From Eggerthia catenaformis OT 569 = DSM 20559 (GTDB taxonomy: Bacteria; Bacillota_I; Bacilli_A; Erysipelotrichales; Coprobacillaceae): DNA of 64,000 nt. Below are positions 43,153-52,386 of the stretch, piece after piece (position 1 is the stretch's first letter; each line of letters begins with the position of its first letter). The translations under genes were made by a program, and so were the position numbers. The stretch is taken from assembly GCF_000340375.1 (NCBI RefSeq), contig NZ_KB446646.1, positions 276,666 to 340,665 on the forward strand, in the 5' to 3' direction. Under the pieces are notes generated by a model, which made no database searches, had not been told where the DNA came from, and worked only from the letters and a program-made list of their open reading frames with translations.

Positions 43153-43744
43153 CTTTAAGTATTTCTTTTAAGTTCATATCTTTTGTTTTGATGATCCCCT
43201 GCATACCTAATGCTTGAGCAGCTTTGATATTAATAGGGGAATCATCAATAAAAAGACATTCTTTAGGATCTAAGTGATATCTATTAAAGAGGATCTGATA
43301 AAGTTTATGATCAGGCTTTAAGAGATGTTCTTCTCCTGATAAGACATAGCCATTAAAGAGATTAAAAATATCAAATTCTTTTGTTTTACGATAATAAATA
43401 TCAGGATGAATATTAGAAAGAATATAAATAGGAAAATGATTCTTTTTAAGTAATTTAATAGTCCGGAAGGTTTCTTGAATAGGCTGAAGTATTTCATCTT
43501 CCCAATGATCCATAATAAAGCTTATTTCTTTTTCTAAGTGAGAATGTTTATTAATGAGGACTTGTTTTAATTCACTGGTAGTTAAATAGCCTAGATCTAA
43601 TTGTTTCCAAGAGGATGAATCAAAGACTATTTGATAGAGTTTATCATGTAATGCGGGGAAGTATTTATCTAAAAATGTATGAGGATAAAAGTTAAGAATA
43701 ACACCCCCGATATCAAATATAATATTTATTCTATTTTTGTTCAT
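43136..43744 (-). CDS. HAD superfamily phosphatase
   Basis: 202 aa, soluble. HAD motif I is IIFDIGGVILNF (the usual nucleophile D-x-D is D-I-G-G, as in YihX-like and haloacid-dehalogenase-like subgroups), motif II IYILSNIHPDIY, motif III the Lys in HLLKPDHKLYQILF and motif IV CLFIDDSPINIKAAQALGM. This resembles glucose-1-phosphatase (YihX)-type proteins, so a sugar phosphate is a reasonable guess for the substrate. Single-gene unit; AAGGAGGAGCC precedes the ATG. Confidence 0.9.
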   Translation of the reverse strand: MNKNRINIIFDIGGVILNFYPHTFLDKYFPALHDKLYQIVFDSSSWKQLDLGYLTTSELKQVLINKHSHLEKEISFIMDHWEDEILQPIQETFRTIKLLKKNHFPIYILSNIHPDIYYRKTKEFDIFNLFNGYVLSGEEHLLKPDHKLYQILFNRYHLDPKECLFIDDSPINIKAAQALGMQGIIKTKDMNLKEILKEKNIL

Positions 43745-43852
43745 AAGGCTCCTCCTTGTTATTTTATGATAATGAATATAAAGTAATTAATAAAAGAGTA
43801 AAATATTTTTATATATATTCAGTATAACTTATATAAACTCAAATAGAAATAT

Positions 43853-43879
43853 AAAAAAGAATCCTGCAGAGCAGGATTC
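43853..43879 (-). terminator. Intrinsic terminator of perR-rbr
   Basis: GAATCCTGC and GCAGGATTC arms with an AGA loop, followed on the minus strand by TTTTTT. Confidence 0.9.
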
Positions 43880-43888
43880 ATTTATATG

Positions 43889-44473
43889 TTAGTCAAAGAA
43901 TTTATATTCTTCAAAATATTTCTGTGGATGATCACAAGCCGGACATTTGATTGGAGCTTCTTCTGCTTCAATCACAAAGCCACAGTTGTTACACTTCCAT
44001 AATACTTTATGATCTTTTTTAAAAACATCACCGTCTTCAATAGTTTTTAATAATTTTAAATAACGATCTTCATGCATTTTTTCAGCTCTGGCAATAGACT
44101 TTAAGATTGCAGCAATAGCCGGGAAACCTTCCTCTTCAGCAATTTTAGCATAATTAGGATACATATCAGTCCATTCTTCATTTTCACCATCAGCAGCTGA
44201 TTTTAAGTTTTCAGCAGTAGTAGAAAGCATAGCCGGGAAAGTACCGGTAATTTCTAATGCTTCTCCCCCACATCCGCCTTCAACTAATAATTTCATTAAT
44301 CTTTTTGCATGTTCTTTTTCCTGATTGGCAGTTTCCTCAAAAATATTAGCCACTTGAACATAACCTTCTTTTTTAGCAACTGAAGCAAAGTAAGTGTATC
44401 TGTTTCTAGCCTGAGATTCACCTGCAAATGCTGTTAAGAGATTAGTTGCTGTCTGAGTTCCTTTTAAATTCAT
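43889..44473 (-). CDS. rbr: Rubrerythrin
   Basis: Peroxide-reducing non-heme iron protein of anaerobes. 194 aa from the ATG at 44473; GAGGAGGA lies upstream, and the in-frame ATG at 44491 overlaps that site. The N-terminal diiron four-helix bundle shows [20 protein letters not shown] and [18 protein letters not shown], then a second pair of E-x-x-H-type ligands in [14 protein letters not shown]. The C-terminal rubredoxin domain has [20 protein letters not shown] (two C-x-x-C knuckles). It overlaps the end of perR by 32 bases, so regulator and target are made together. Confidence 0.97.
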   Translation of the reverse strand: MNLKGTQTATNLLTAFAGESQARNRYTYFASVAKKEGYVQVANIFEETANQEKEHAKRLMKLLVEGGCGGEALEITGTFPAMLSTTAENLKSAADGENEEWTDMYPNYAKIAEEEGFPAIAAILKSIARAEKMHEDRYLKLLKTIEDGDVFKKDHKVLWKCNNCGFVIEAEEAPIKCPACDHPQKYFEEYKFFD

Positions 44474-44885
44474 TCTTTTCTTCCTCCTCATTTGAATTTA
44501 CACACACACTACATACACCATGGAATACGACCTGGGAAGAATGAATCTGATGACCTAATGTAACCTCAACTTCATTTTCTAAAGCAGTCTGTAGGTTTTC
44601 ATTGATTCTAACATCAAGCACTTTGCCACACTTTTCACACACAAAATGATGATGACTGGTTAAATCAGGATCATAATAGATTTTATTATCTCCTACATCA
44701 AGTCTTTTAATAGATTCATGTTCCACTAAGAAGTTTAAGTTACGATATACTGTACCCAAAGAAATATCAGGGATCACTTTTCTTGTATCCTCATAAATTT
44801 CCTGGGCAGTAAGATGTGTATTACGACGCATCAGAACATCATAAATTGCATTTCTTTGTTTTGATTGTCTTATCTTCGTACTCAT
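44442..44885 (-). CDS. perR: PerR-type Fur family peroxide regulator
   Basis: 147-aa metal-dependent repressor. N-terminal winged helix: [20 protein letters not shown] then [14 protein letters not shown]. The regulatory site is [20 protein letters not shown], which keeps the Asp and His positions used by PerR for metal-catalysed peroxide sensing, and the structural zinc site is formed by CEKCG and the late CSVC. Two matching 7-1-7 palindromes lie in its own promoter region, so autoregulation is expected. It precedes rubrerythrin on one transcript. AGGAGG ribosome-binding site. Confidence 0.92.
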   Translation of the reverse strand: MSTKIRQSKQRNAIYDVLMRRNTHLTAQEIYEDTRKVIPDISLGTVYRNLNFLVEHESIKRLDVGDNKIYYDPDLTSHHHFVCEKCGKVLDVRINENLQTALENEVEVTLGHQIHSSQVVFHGVCSVCVNSNEEEEKNEFKRNSDSN

Positions 44886-44900
44886 ACTTAACCTCCTTAT

Positions 44901-44915
44901 TAGGAATAATTCCTA
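44901..44915. promoter_or_regulatory. PerR/Fur-type operator 1
   Basis: TAGGAATAATTCCTA, a perfect 7-1-7 palindrome just downstream of the perR -10 box. Spacing matches Fur-family boxes (7-1-7), though the bases differ from the Bacillus PerR consensus. Confidence 0.7.
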
Positions 44916-44920
44916 TTTGT

Positions 44921-44949
44921 ATAATACTCTTATTTCCTATTAAATGCAA
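44921..44949 (-). promoter_or_regulatory. Promoter of perR-rbr
   Basis: Minus strand TTGCAT, 17-nt spacer, TATTAT. Operator 1 overlaps the expected transcription start. Confidence 0.65.
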
Positions 44950-44956
44950 TACTAAA

Positions 44957-44971
44957 TAAGAATTATTCCTA
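44957..44971. promoter_or_regulatory. PerR/Fur-type operator 2
   Basis: TAAGAATTATTCCTA, the same 7-1-7 site with one change from operator 1. It covers the -35 region of the divergent flavin reductase gene, so the same regulator may control both directions. Confidence 0.65.
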
Positions 44972-44988
44972 TTTATTTTTATGAATGA

Positions 44989-44994
44989 TATAAT
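44989..44994 (+). promoter_or_regulatory. -10 box of the flavin reductase gene
   Basis: Perfect TATAAT 18 bases before the ATG at 45013, with AAAAAGGAGA between. The -35 position overlaps operator 2. Confidence 0.6.
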
Positions 44995-45012
44995 AAGAAA
45001 AAGGAGACTGCT

Positions 45013-45570
45013 ATGAAAATATTAATAATTATTGGATCACCAAAAAAGCATTCTTTTAATTATCTTTTTTCTCAATATGCTTATCAGTATCTAAAGAAGT
45101 ATTGTGAAGTAAGCTATCTTGATTATCATGATCTTCCTTATATATCATCAGATAATCAATATGATTTTATTGAAACAGTAGAAAGAATTAAAAAAGAAAT
45201 TGAGCAAGCTGATGGATTATGGATTTTTGCGAGTGAATATAATTTAAGCTATTGTGCACAGTTAAAGAATCTGCTGGATTGGTTATCCGTTCCAATTCAA
45301 GATCATGATTTTGATCAGGGAACATTTATTAAAGGCAAAAAAGTAACAATAACTTCAGTAGCCGGTACAACAGGAGGAAGATTTGTATTAACTAAGTTAT
45401 ATGAGTTATTAAATTTTATTGGAATGGATTTAATGAAAGATGATAGTACAGGTGTTGCTTTATTAAAGGAAGATTTTAAAGAAGATATTCCTCATTTTAC
45501 AGTAGAAGACTTTAATCATCTTTATCGTCAATGTGATAGTTTTATTTGTTATATAAAGGGGTCTTTATGA
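45013..45570 (+). CDS. NADPH-dependent FMN reductase-like flavoprotein
   Basis: 185-aa flavodoxin-fold protein. ILIIGSPKKHSFNYLFSQYA is the FMN phosphate loop (G-S-x-x-x-x-S), IFASEYNLSYCAQLKNLLDW matches the P-x-Y-N-x-S-x-x-x-x-L-K-N-x-x-D-W element of the family (Pro replaced by Ser), and KKVTITSVAGTTGG is the later flavin loop. Likely an NAD(P)H:flavin or quinone reductase. It is divergent from perR across two shared operators, suggesting it is part of the peroxide response. hflX overlaps its stop by 4 bases. Confidence 0.87.
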   Translation: MKILIIIGSPKKHSFNYLFSQYAYQYLKKYCEVSYLDYHDLPYISSDNQYDFIETVERIKKEIEQADGLWIFASEYNLSYCAQLKNLLDWLSVPIQDHDFDQGTFIKGKKVTITSVAGTTGGRFVLTKLYELLNFIGMDLMKDDSTGVALLKEDFKEDIPHFTVEDFNHLYRQCDSFICYIKGSL

Positions 45571-46763
45571 AAGCAATACTGGCTGCTGTCAATAATCGAA
45601 ACGAAGATTTTAATATTCTGCTGGAAGAATTAAAGGGTTTATGTAAGGCCTGCAATATAGAATATACACATATTATGATACAAAATACTATCCCATCGAA
45701 AGCATATTATCTGGGAAAAGGAAAAGCCTATGAATTAAAAGAATGGATTAATGATGAAGAAATAGTTATCTTTAATGATGAACTATCTGGTTTGCAGATG
45801 AGAAACTTAAGAGCTTTATTAGATATTGAAGTAACAGATCGTACAGATCTGATTTTAAGGATATTTGCCTCAAGAGCACATACCAAAGAAGCAAGATTAC
45901 AGGTAGAAATTGCCAGGCTTAATTATGAGTTGCCTCGCTTATCAGGAATGCATCAAGGGATTTATTCTCAGCAGGGAGGTATGGGATTCAGAGGAGCAGG
46001 TGAAACACAGTTGGAATTAGATAGAAGAAAGATCCATAATAGAATAGCAGGCTGTAAAAAAGAATTGGCAATCTTAAAAAAGGAAAGACAGATTCAAAGA
46101 AAGCAAAGAAAATATAAAGATATTATAGCTTTAACAGGATATACTAACTCAGGTAAATCTTCTTTAATGAATCTTTACACTCATAAAAAAGTGGAAGCAA
46201 AAGATATGCTTTTTGCAACATTACAGACATCTTCTAGAAAAGTAAGAATTAAAAATAGGGATCTGATTATGTCTGATACAGTAGGATTTATTTCACATCT
46301 TCCGACTCATTTGATACAGGCGTTTTTATCAACATTGGAAGAAGTGAAAGAAGCATCGTTAATTCTAATGATAATAGATCGGTCATCCCCTTATGTGAAT
46401 AAGCATATAGAGGTGACATTGGATACATTAAATAAACTGGGTGTTAAAGATATTCCGATTCTCTATGTTTATAATAAAGAAGATTTAGAGTCACAGGATT
46501 TCTTTGTTCCTAAAGAACCTTATGTTTTTATATCCGTTAAAAATAAGACTCATATGAATGAATTAGAAGATATGATTATAACTCTTCTGACAAAAGACTA
46601 TCAAAGGGTAACTTTAGATATTCCTTATACTAATGGTGGTTTATATAATGAACTATCACATAAATATCAGATTATAAAACAGGAATTTAAAGATAGAAGC
46701 ATATCTATAGTATTAGAGCTGGATCAAGAAGATTATTTTAAATACCGGCAATATAGGATTTAA
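45567..46763 (+). CDS. hflX: GTPase HflX
   Basis: Ribosome-associated GTPase that splits stalled or heat-damaged 70S ribosomes. 398 aa from the ATG at 45567, which overlaps the previous stop (ATGA) and follows AAAGGGG. N-terminal domain: SKAYYLGKGKAYELKEW and VTDRTDLILRIFASRAHTKE (the conserved D-R-T-x-x-I-L-x-I-F-x-x-R-A). GQ/G-rich linker RGAGETQLELDRR precedes the G domain: GYTNSGKSSLMN (G1), DTVGFISHLPTHLIQAF (G3) and VYNKEDL (G4). Expression with the flavin reductase suggests a stress link. Confidence 0.96.
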   Translation: MKAILAAVNNRNEDFNILLEELKGLCKACNIEYTHIMIQNTIPSKAYYLGKGKAYELKEWINDEEIVIFNDELSGLQMRNLRALLDIEVTDRTDLILRIFASRAHTKEARLQVEIARLNYELPRLSGMHQGIYSQQGGMGFRGAGETQLELDRRKIHNRIAGCKKELAILKKERQIQRKQRKYKDIIALTGYTNSGKSSLMNLYTHKKVEAKDMLFATLQTSSRKVRIKNRDLIMSDTVGFISHLPTHLIQAFLSTLEEVKEASLILMIIDRSSPYVNKHIEVTLDTLNKLGVKDIPILYVYNKEDLESQDFFVPKEPYVFISVKNKTHMNELEDMIITLLTKDYQRVTLDIPYTNGGLYNELSHKYQIIKQEFKDRSISIVLELDQEDYFKYRQYRI

Positions 46764-46785
46764 AAAGCACCTTAAGGTGCTTTTT
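46762..46785 (+). terminator. Intrinsic terminator of hflX
   Basis: AAAAAGCACCTT and AAGGTGCTTTTT form a perfect palindrome with a T run. Confidence 0.9.
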
Positions 46786-46831
46786 CTACTTTCCATTTTT
46801 CTTAAGTAATGTCTTTGACAGTTTAGATGTT

Positions 46832-47434
46832 TTAAAGTTTATTAATATCTCTTTTAATAATAGAAATCATTTTTTGAGCATCTTTACTTCCATATATCAG
46901 AGGATCTATATCATAGATAGGAATAGAAACCTGAGATAAGAGAACAGGGTGCTTTAATTTAAGCTGTGGGGCTAAATAGAGTATATCTAACGGTAATGAT
47001 AAATCATCTAATCCTAATGGGGTAATTATAAAGGTATTTTCTTCATATTTTAATATTTCTTTTATCATTGAGACAAAGCTTGATGAAGATAATCCATCAT
47101 GTGATAAAATACCTATCTGATATTTCTTTGATTTATATTGCTTTAATAAAGCATACTGATATTCTTTAAACATTTCTAAGAAATGCCTATATGATTTAAA
47201 CTGGTAATGAAGATAAAAGAGTATGTTATGATTCTGATCCAGAATTTGTTCTTCAATAATACCGTTATACCATAGTGTTATTCGTCCTTTTATATTTGTG
47301 ATATCATATGTAATACGGCGACAGTATTTATTGTTTTTAGTGATAGCAACATGGATGGAATCCTCATCAGAGAATTGTATAAGAAGATAAGAAAAGAGAT
47401 AATCAAATAGTGTTGTTTCTATAAAGTAATTCAT
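46832..47434 (-). CDS. EIIB-like protein without the phosphorylatable cysteine
   Basis: 200 aa, apparently a distant paralogue of the protein at 31433. Both have an N-terminal domain of about 90-100 residues ending in an aromatic stretch (here ILFYLHYQFKSYRHF; there LFYLYYDFEHY) followed by an EIIB-like domain. Here the loop reads YQIGILSHDGLSSSSF, with Ser111 where the other has Cys100, so phosphotransfer by cysteine is impossible. LDILYLAPQLKLKHP and VSIPIYDIDPLIYGS match the later EIIB elements. AAGGAG precedes the ATG. Single-gene unit; function unknown. Confidence 0.5.
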   Translation of the reverse strand: MNYFIETTLFDYLFSYLLIQFSDEDSIHVAITKNNKYCRRITYDITNIKGRITLWYNGIIEEQILDQNHNILFYLHYQFKSYRHFLEMFKEYQYALLKQYKSKKYQIGILSHDGLSSSSFVSMIKEILKYEENTFIITPLGLDDLSLPLDILYLAPQLKLKHPVLLSQVSIPIYDIDPLIYGSKDAQKMISIIKRDINKL

Positions 47435-47510
47435 ATGCGGCTCCTTGATGATGTTATTTTAACATATGTTTATATTTGTAAAAAGTAGTTTACCGGTTTT
47501 ATCATTTTGA

Positions 47511-47538
47511 TTGAATACAAAATGGGATATGATAAAAT
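47511..47538 (+). promoter_or_regulatory. Promoter of the PPP-type phosphatase gene
   Basis: TTGAAT (47511-47516), 16-nt spacer, TAAAAT (47533-47538), followed by GAGGTGATG before the ATG at 47561. Confidence 0.5.
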
Positions 47539-47560
47539 AACTATAAAGAGGTGATGACAC

Positions 47561-48346
47561 ATGGGTAAAAAATATGTAATTTCTGATTTACATGGTCAGT
47601 TTGTGTTATTACAGCTGTTATTAGAAAAAATAGAGTTTTCTGCTGATGATGAGCTTTATATCTTAGGAGATATTATGGATAGGGGACCTAATAGTATTGA
47701 TATATACTATTTTGTGAAGAGTATGCCTAATATTTATATGCTTAAAGGAAACCATGAGATTATGATGAGACAGGCTCTTGCGATGTCTTTAAAATATAAT
47801 GATTTAGATGATGAAAGAAGCAATCCTTATCGTTTATGGAAACAAAATGGGGGATACAAGACAGTAGATAGTATTAGAGAATATTTACAGAAAGATCATA
47901 TTCCGTATGATGAATATTTTGATATCAGAAAAGAGTTTGTTTTAGAGATGATAGAATTTATTGATTCATTACCTAGTTTTATAGAACTTGATTATCAGGG
48001 GAAGCATTATATTATGGTTCATGCCGGAGTTGATCCGGATTCTATTCGTATTGAAGATAATGATCCTGAATTAATGGCATGGATTAGAGAATATTTTTAT
48101 TTAAGTGAATGTAATCCAAATTATATTTATTTATTTGGACATACACCATTATGTTTTATTAATGAAGATCATTCATTTAATATATGGCATGATCCCCAAT
48201 GGCATAATAAGATAGGATTAGATGGCGGATTAGCTGTTGGAGATAGAGGACAGTTAAACTGTTTATGTCTGACAACAGGTGAAGAAATTGTCCTTCCTTA
48301 TGCCTTGGGACAGGAAGAAGCTATTAAAAAGAGGTGTAAGAAATAG
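47561..48346 (+). CDS. PPP-type metallophosphatase (serine/threonine or Ap4A-like)
   Basis: 261-aa calcineurin-like phosphoesterase. The three PPP motifs are intact: VISDLHGQF (G-D/S-D-x-H-G), ILGDIMDRGPNSIDI (G-D-x-x-D-R-G) and LKGNHEIMM (G-N-H-E). Later metal ligands are in YIMVHAGVDPD and FGHTPLCF, with the C-terminal IGLDGGLAVG typical of bacterial PPP enzymes such as PrpA/PrpB. It could dephosphorylate proteins or dinucleoside polyphosphates; no partner kinase is nearby. GAGGTGATG ribosome-binding site. Confidence 0.92.
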   Translation: MGKKYVISDLHGQFVLLQLLLEKIEFSADDELYILGDIMDRGPNSIDIYYFVKSMPNIYMLKGNHEIMMRQALAMSLKYNDLDDERSNPYRLWKQNGGYKTVDSIREYLQKDHIPYDEYFDIRKEFVLEMIEFIDSLPSFIELDYQGKHYIMVHAGVDPDSIRIEDNDPELMAWIREYFYLSECNPNYIYLFGHTPLCFINEDHSFNIWHDPQWHNKIGLDGGLAVGDRGQLNCLCLTTGEEIVLPYALGQEEAIKKRCKK

Positions 48347-48414
48347 TAGTGAATATTAAAAAGTTTATAAAAGCAATAAAATATTGAAAGACTACAATTC
48401 ATTATTTGCATAAA

Positions 48415-48439
48415 AAAATACCAGTTTAAACTGGTATTT

Positions 48440-48442
<3 letters not shown>
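48415..48442. terminator. Bidirectional terminator between the phosphatase and groEL
   Basis: AAATACCAGTTT and AAACTGGTATTT form a perfect palindrome flanked by A and T runs; it contains the groEL stop codon. Confidence 0.9.
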
Positions 48443-50331
<1,889 letters not shown>

Positions 50332-50345
50332 CTCATTCACTCCTT

Positions 50346-50372
50346 TTAGCACTGATTATTTTTAAGTGCTAA
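50346..50372. promoter_or_regulatory. CIRCE element, proximal copy
   Basis: On the plus strand TTAGCACTG and AAGTGCTAA 9-bp halves with a 9-bp spacer, close to the CIRCE consensus (TTAGCACTC-N9-GAGTGCTAA). HrcA repressor site between the groES promoter and its start. Confidence 0.9.
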
Positions 50373-50376
50373 AGAT

Positions 50377-50404
50377 ATTATAATCTATATTGGCACTTTG
50401 TCAA
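50377..50404 (-). promoter_or_regulatory. SigA-type promoter of groESL
   Basis: Minus strand TTGACA (in the spacer of the distal CIRCE), 16-nt spacer, TATAAT. It sits between the two CIRCE copies. Confidence 0.88.
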
Positions 50405-50416
50405 CAGAAGTGCTAA
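50390..50416. promoter_or_regulatory. CIRCE element, distal copy
   Basis: On the plus strand TTGGCACTT and AAGTGCTAA halves with a 9-bp spacer that contains the complement of the -35 TTGACA. One mismatch more than the proximal copy. Confidence 0.85.
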
Positions 50417-50433
50417 AAGTTTTTTAAATATTT

Positions 50434-50460
50434 TAAAAGAGCCGATAACAAACCGGCTCT
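50434..50460 (-). terminator. Intrinsic terminator of the UPF0104 gene
   Basis: AGAGCCG and CGGCTCT arms with a 9-nt loop, followed on the minus strand by TTTTAAAA. The gene's stop overlaps it. Confidence 0.8.
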
Positions 50461-51484
50461 AATGCTTTGTTTTCTTTTTTGTATCCTTGGATGCCATAAA
50501 GACAGTTAATCCAAGAATTAATCCATAATAGAAGGAGAATACACGCCAGATAAACATGGAACTGCTGGCAGCAGTCTGTCCTAAGAAGCCAAAAAGAATC
50601 ATATAAGAACCTTCACTACCGCCACTGGCACCGGGAATAGGGAGAAAGACATTAATCAGATTAATAATAGAAGCTAAACTGATAAAGTTAAAATACTGAG
50701 AAATACGAACAGGTATTCTTAATGCCAGACATGCAAAGAAAGGAACGGAGTACATAATCAGAAGCTTTACTAAGTTACACATACAGACTTTAAAAAATAG
50801 ACGCTTATCTGATTGTAATAATTTAAGTTCTTTTCTAAACTCTTCAAAATATGTCTGAATTTTAGCACAGCTATCTTCATAATTCTTAATAATATGTATC
50901 TTAGCTAAAAATAATAGAACGGTATTAATTAAGAAGTTCTGGAATCGTTTAGAGGTAGCACCCAAGAATAGTGCAGCAGTCACAATAAAATTCACAAGAA
51001 ATCCAATGGCTGCCATACTTGTTACAGCAAGACCTTCATGCATATAATAGCCGGCATGAACCAGCATAACTACTAAGGTAAATGAAATCAGTACAGTCTG
51101 GTAACTGATAAAGGCTAATAGTAATATTGATGAAGCAATAGTAGGGGGAATACCCTGATTATTAAAGACAAAGATTTGAACAAATTGTCCTCCGCTGCTT
51201 GATGGCGTTAAACCATTAAACAGGGTTCCGCTTAATCCATTAACCAAAGCCTGTTTAAAATTATAATCTTTTTTATAAACTTTACCAAAACATAATAGTG
51301 AATAAGCATCTACTAAGTAATAGGAAAGCATGTGTAAAGCCAGATAGATAAGCCAGATCAGATTGGCACTGCTGATGGCTTCTTTGACCTGCTGAAATTC
51401 TCCGCCAATTGAGAAATAAAGAGATATTCCGCTAATCAAAAGAATAAGTGCTATATTTATAAAATAGCTTTTTACACCTTTCAT
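50459..51484 (-). CDS. UPF0104/LPG-synthase-type flippase domain membrane protein
   Basis: 341 aa from the ATG at 51484 (after GAAGGTGAG). About eight or nine hydrophobic helices spanning the whole protein, e.g. FINIALILLISGISLYFSI and LASIINLINVFLPIPGASGG. Family landmarks are NGLTPSSSGGQFVQIFVF and LPIPGASGGSEGSYM, the conserved P-x-x-x-G-G-x-x-x and G-G-x-E patterns of UPF0104 and of the membrane half of MprF. It lacks the cytosolic aminoacyl-transferase domain, so it is not a complete MprF; a lipid-flipping role is inference. Confidence 0.88.
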   Translation of the reverse strand: MKGVKSYFINIALILLISGISLYFSIGGEFQQVKEAISSANLIWLIYLALHMLSYYLVDAYSLLCFGKVYKKDYNFKQALVNGLSGTLFNGLTPSSSGGQFVQIFVFNNQGIPPTIASSILLLAFISYQTVLISFTLVVMLVHAGYYMHEGLAVTSMAAIGFLVNFIVTAALFLGATSKRFQNFLINTVLLFLAKIHIIKNYEDSCAKIQTYFEEFRKELKLLQSDKRLFFKVCMCNLVKLLIMYSVPFFACLALRIPVRISQYFNFISLASIINLINVFLPIPGASGGSEGSYMILFGFLGQTAASSSMFIWRVFSFYYGLILGLTVFMASKDTKKKTKH

Positions 51485-51551
51485 TGTTCTCACCTTCACT
51501 TATTATCATACTAAAAAAAAACCATTTATAGAAGTAAAATAATCAATCAAT

Positions 51552-51586
51552 AAAAAAATAACGAAAGACATGAGTGCCTTCGTTAA
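51552..51586 (-). terminator. Intrinsic terminator after the RNase J-phosphoesterase pair
   Basis: TAACGAA and TTCGTTA close an imperfect hairpin, followed on the minus strand by a run of T residues. Confidence 0.75.
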
Positions 51587-52386
51587 TTTTTTAAAGTAAT
51601 GAGCAGTACTTCATTTTTTGCTAAAAACTTCATATGAAGATCTTTTTTTAGTCCAAGTCCATTACTGACTAAAAGCGTTGCTTTGTCTTTTTGATAAGAA
51701 CCATGATGATAAGTCTTACAATGACTGTCTTTATAAAGACTGCCAATAAAAGGAAGATAGATATAACCTCCTCCGCTATGTCCTGATATATGAAGATCTT
51801 CCTGTTTAGAAGTTTCTTTAAAGAAATCAGGATAATGAGAGAGACTGACTGTATAATTTGTTGATTTGGTAAGAGGCTTGGTTGCCTGGATGCTGTAGCC
51901 TGTTAAAGTAATCTGAGATTTCTTATAATAAACAGTCCGGCTGGCATCACTTAAGACTTCAAAGCCTCCTTCATTTAAAATCTGTGTTACTTCACTTTTA
52001 TGAGTCTGATCCTCATCTCCTAAAACTGCAAATTTACCATAGGAAGATTTTATGCTTTTAATTATCTTCTGTACTTTAGCAGCACTGATAATATCTTTCT
52101 CATAGAGGTCACCGCCAAAAAGCACCATATTATAATTCTTTTTATTAAGATCATCGGTAATCTTTTTAAATAAAGTAATATCCTGTTCACTTTTGAGATG
52201 CAGATCAGAGAAATAAGCAATAGTAAAGTTGTTAAAATCTTTAGGAAGTGTACTGCTTTTTATTTGAATATTATGAAAGGTATAGCCATTTGCTGAATAA
52301 CCATATATAAAGAAAGAAACGATAACTAAAGCAATGACTGCAACAGCAATTAAAAATTTGTTTTTATATTTTCTTAATGTAGTCAT
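51583..52386 (-). CDS. Membrane-anchored metallophosphoesterase with altered metal motifs
   Basis: 267 aa with an N-terminal transmembrane helix (about 12-30). Calcineurin-like motifs I and II are present: TIAYFSDLHLKSEQD (D-x-H) and MVLFGGDLYEKD (G-D). Motif III reads FAVLGDEDQTH where G-N-H-D/E is expected, and the last motif reads ISGHSGGGYIYLP where G-H-x-H-G-G is expected. Thus the usual Asn and two His are missing, while HYPD keeps one His. It may bind metal differently or be inactive. It overlaps the rnj stop by 4 bases and is co-expressed with it. Confidence 0.8.
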   Translation of the reverse strand: MTTLRKYKNKFLIAVAVIALVIVSFFIYGYSANGYTFHNIQIKSSTLPKDFNNFTIAYFSDLHLKSEQDITLFKKITDDLNKKNYNMVLFGGDLYEKDIISAAKVQKIIKSIKSSYGKFAVLGDEDQTHKSEVTQILNEGGFEVLSDASRTVYYKKSQITLTGYSIQATKPLTKSTNYTVSLSHYPDFFKETSKQEDLHISGHSGGGYIYLPFIGSLYKDSHCKTYHHGSYQKDKATLLVSNGLGLKKDLHMKFLAKNEVLLITLKN

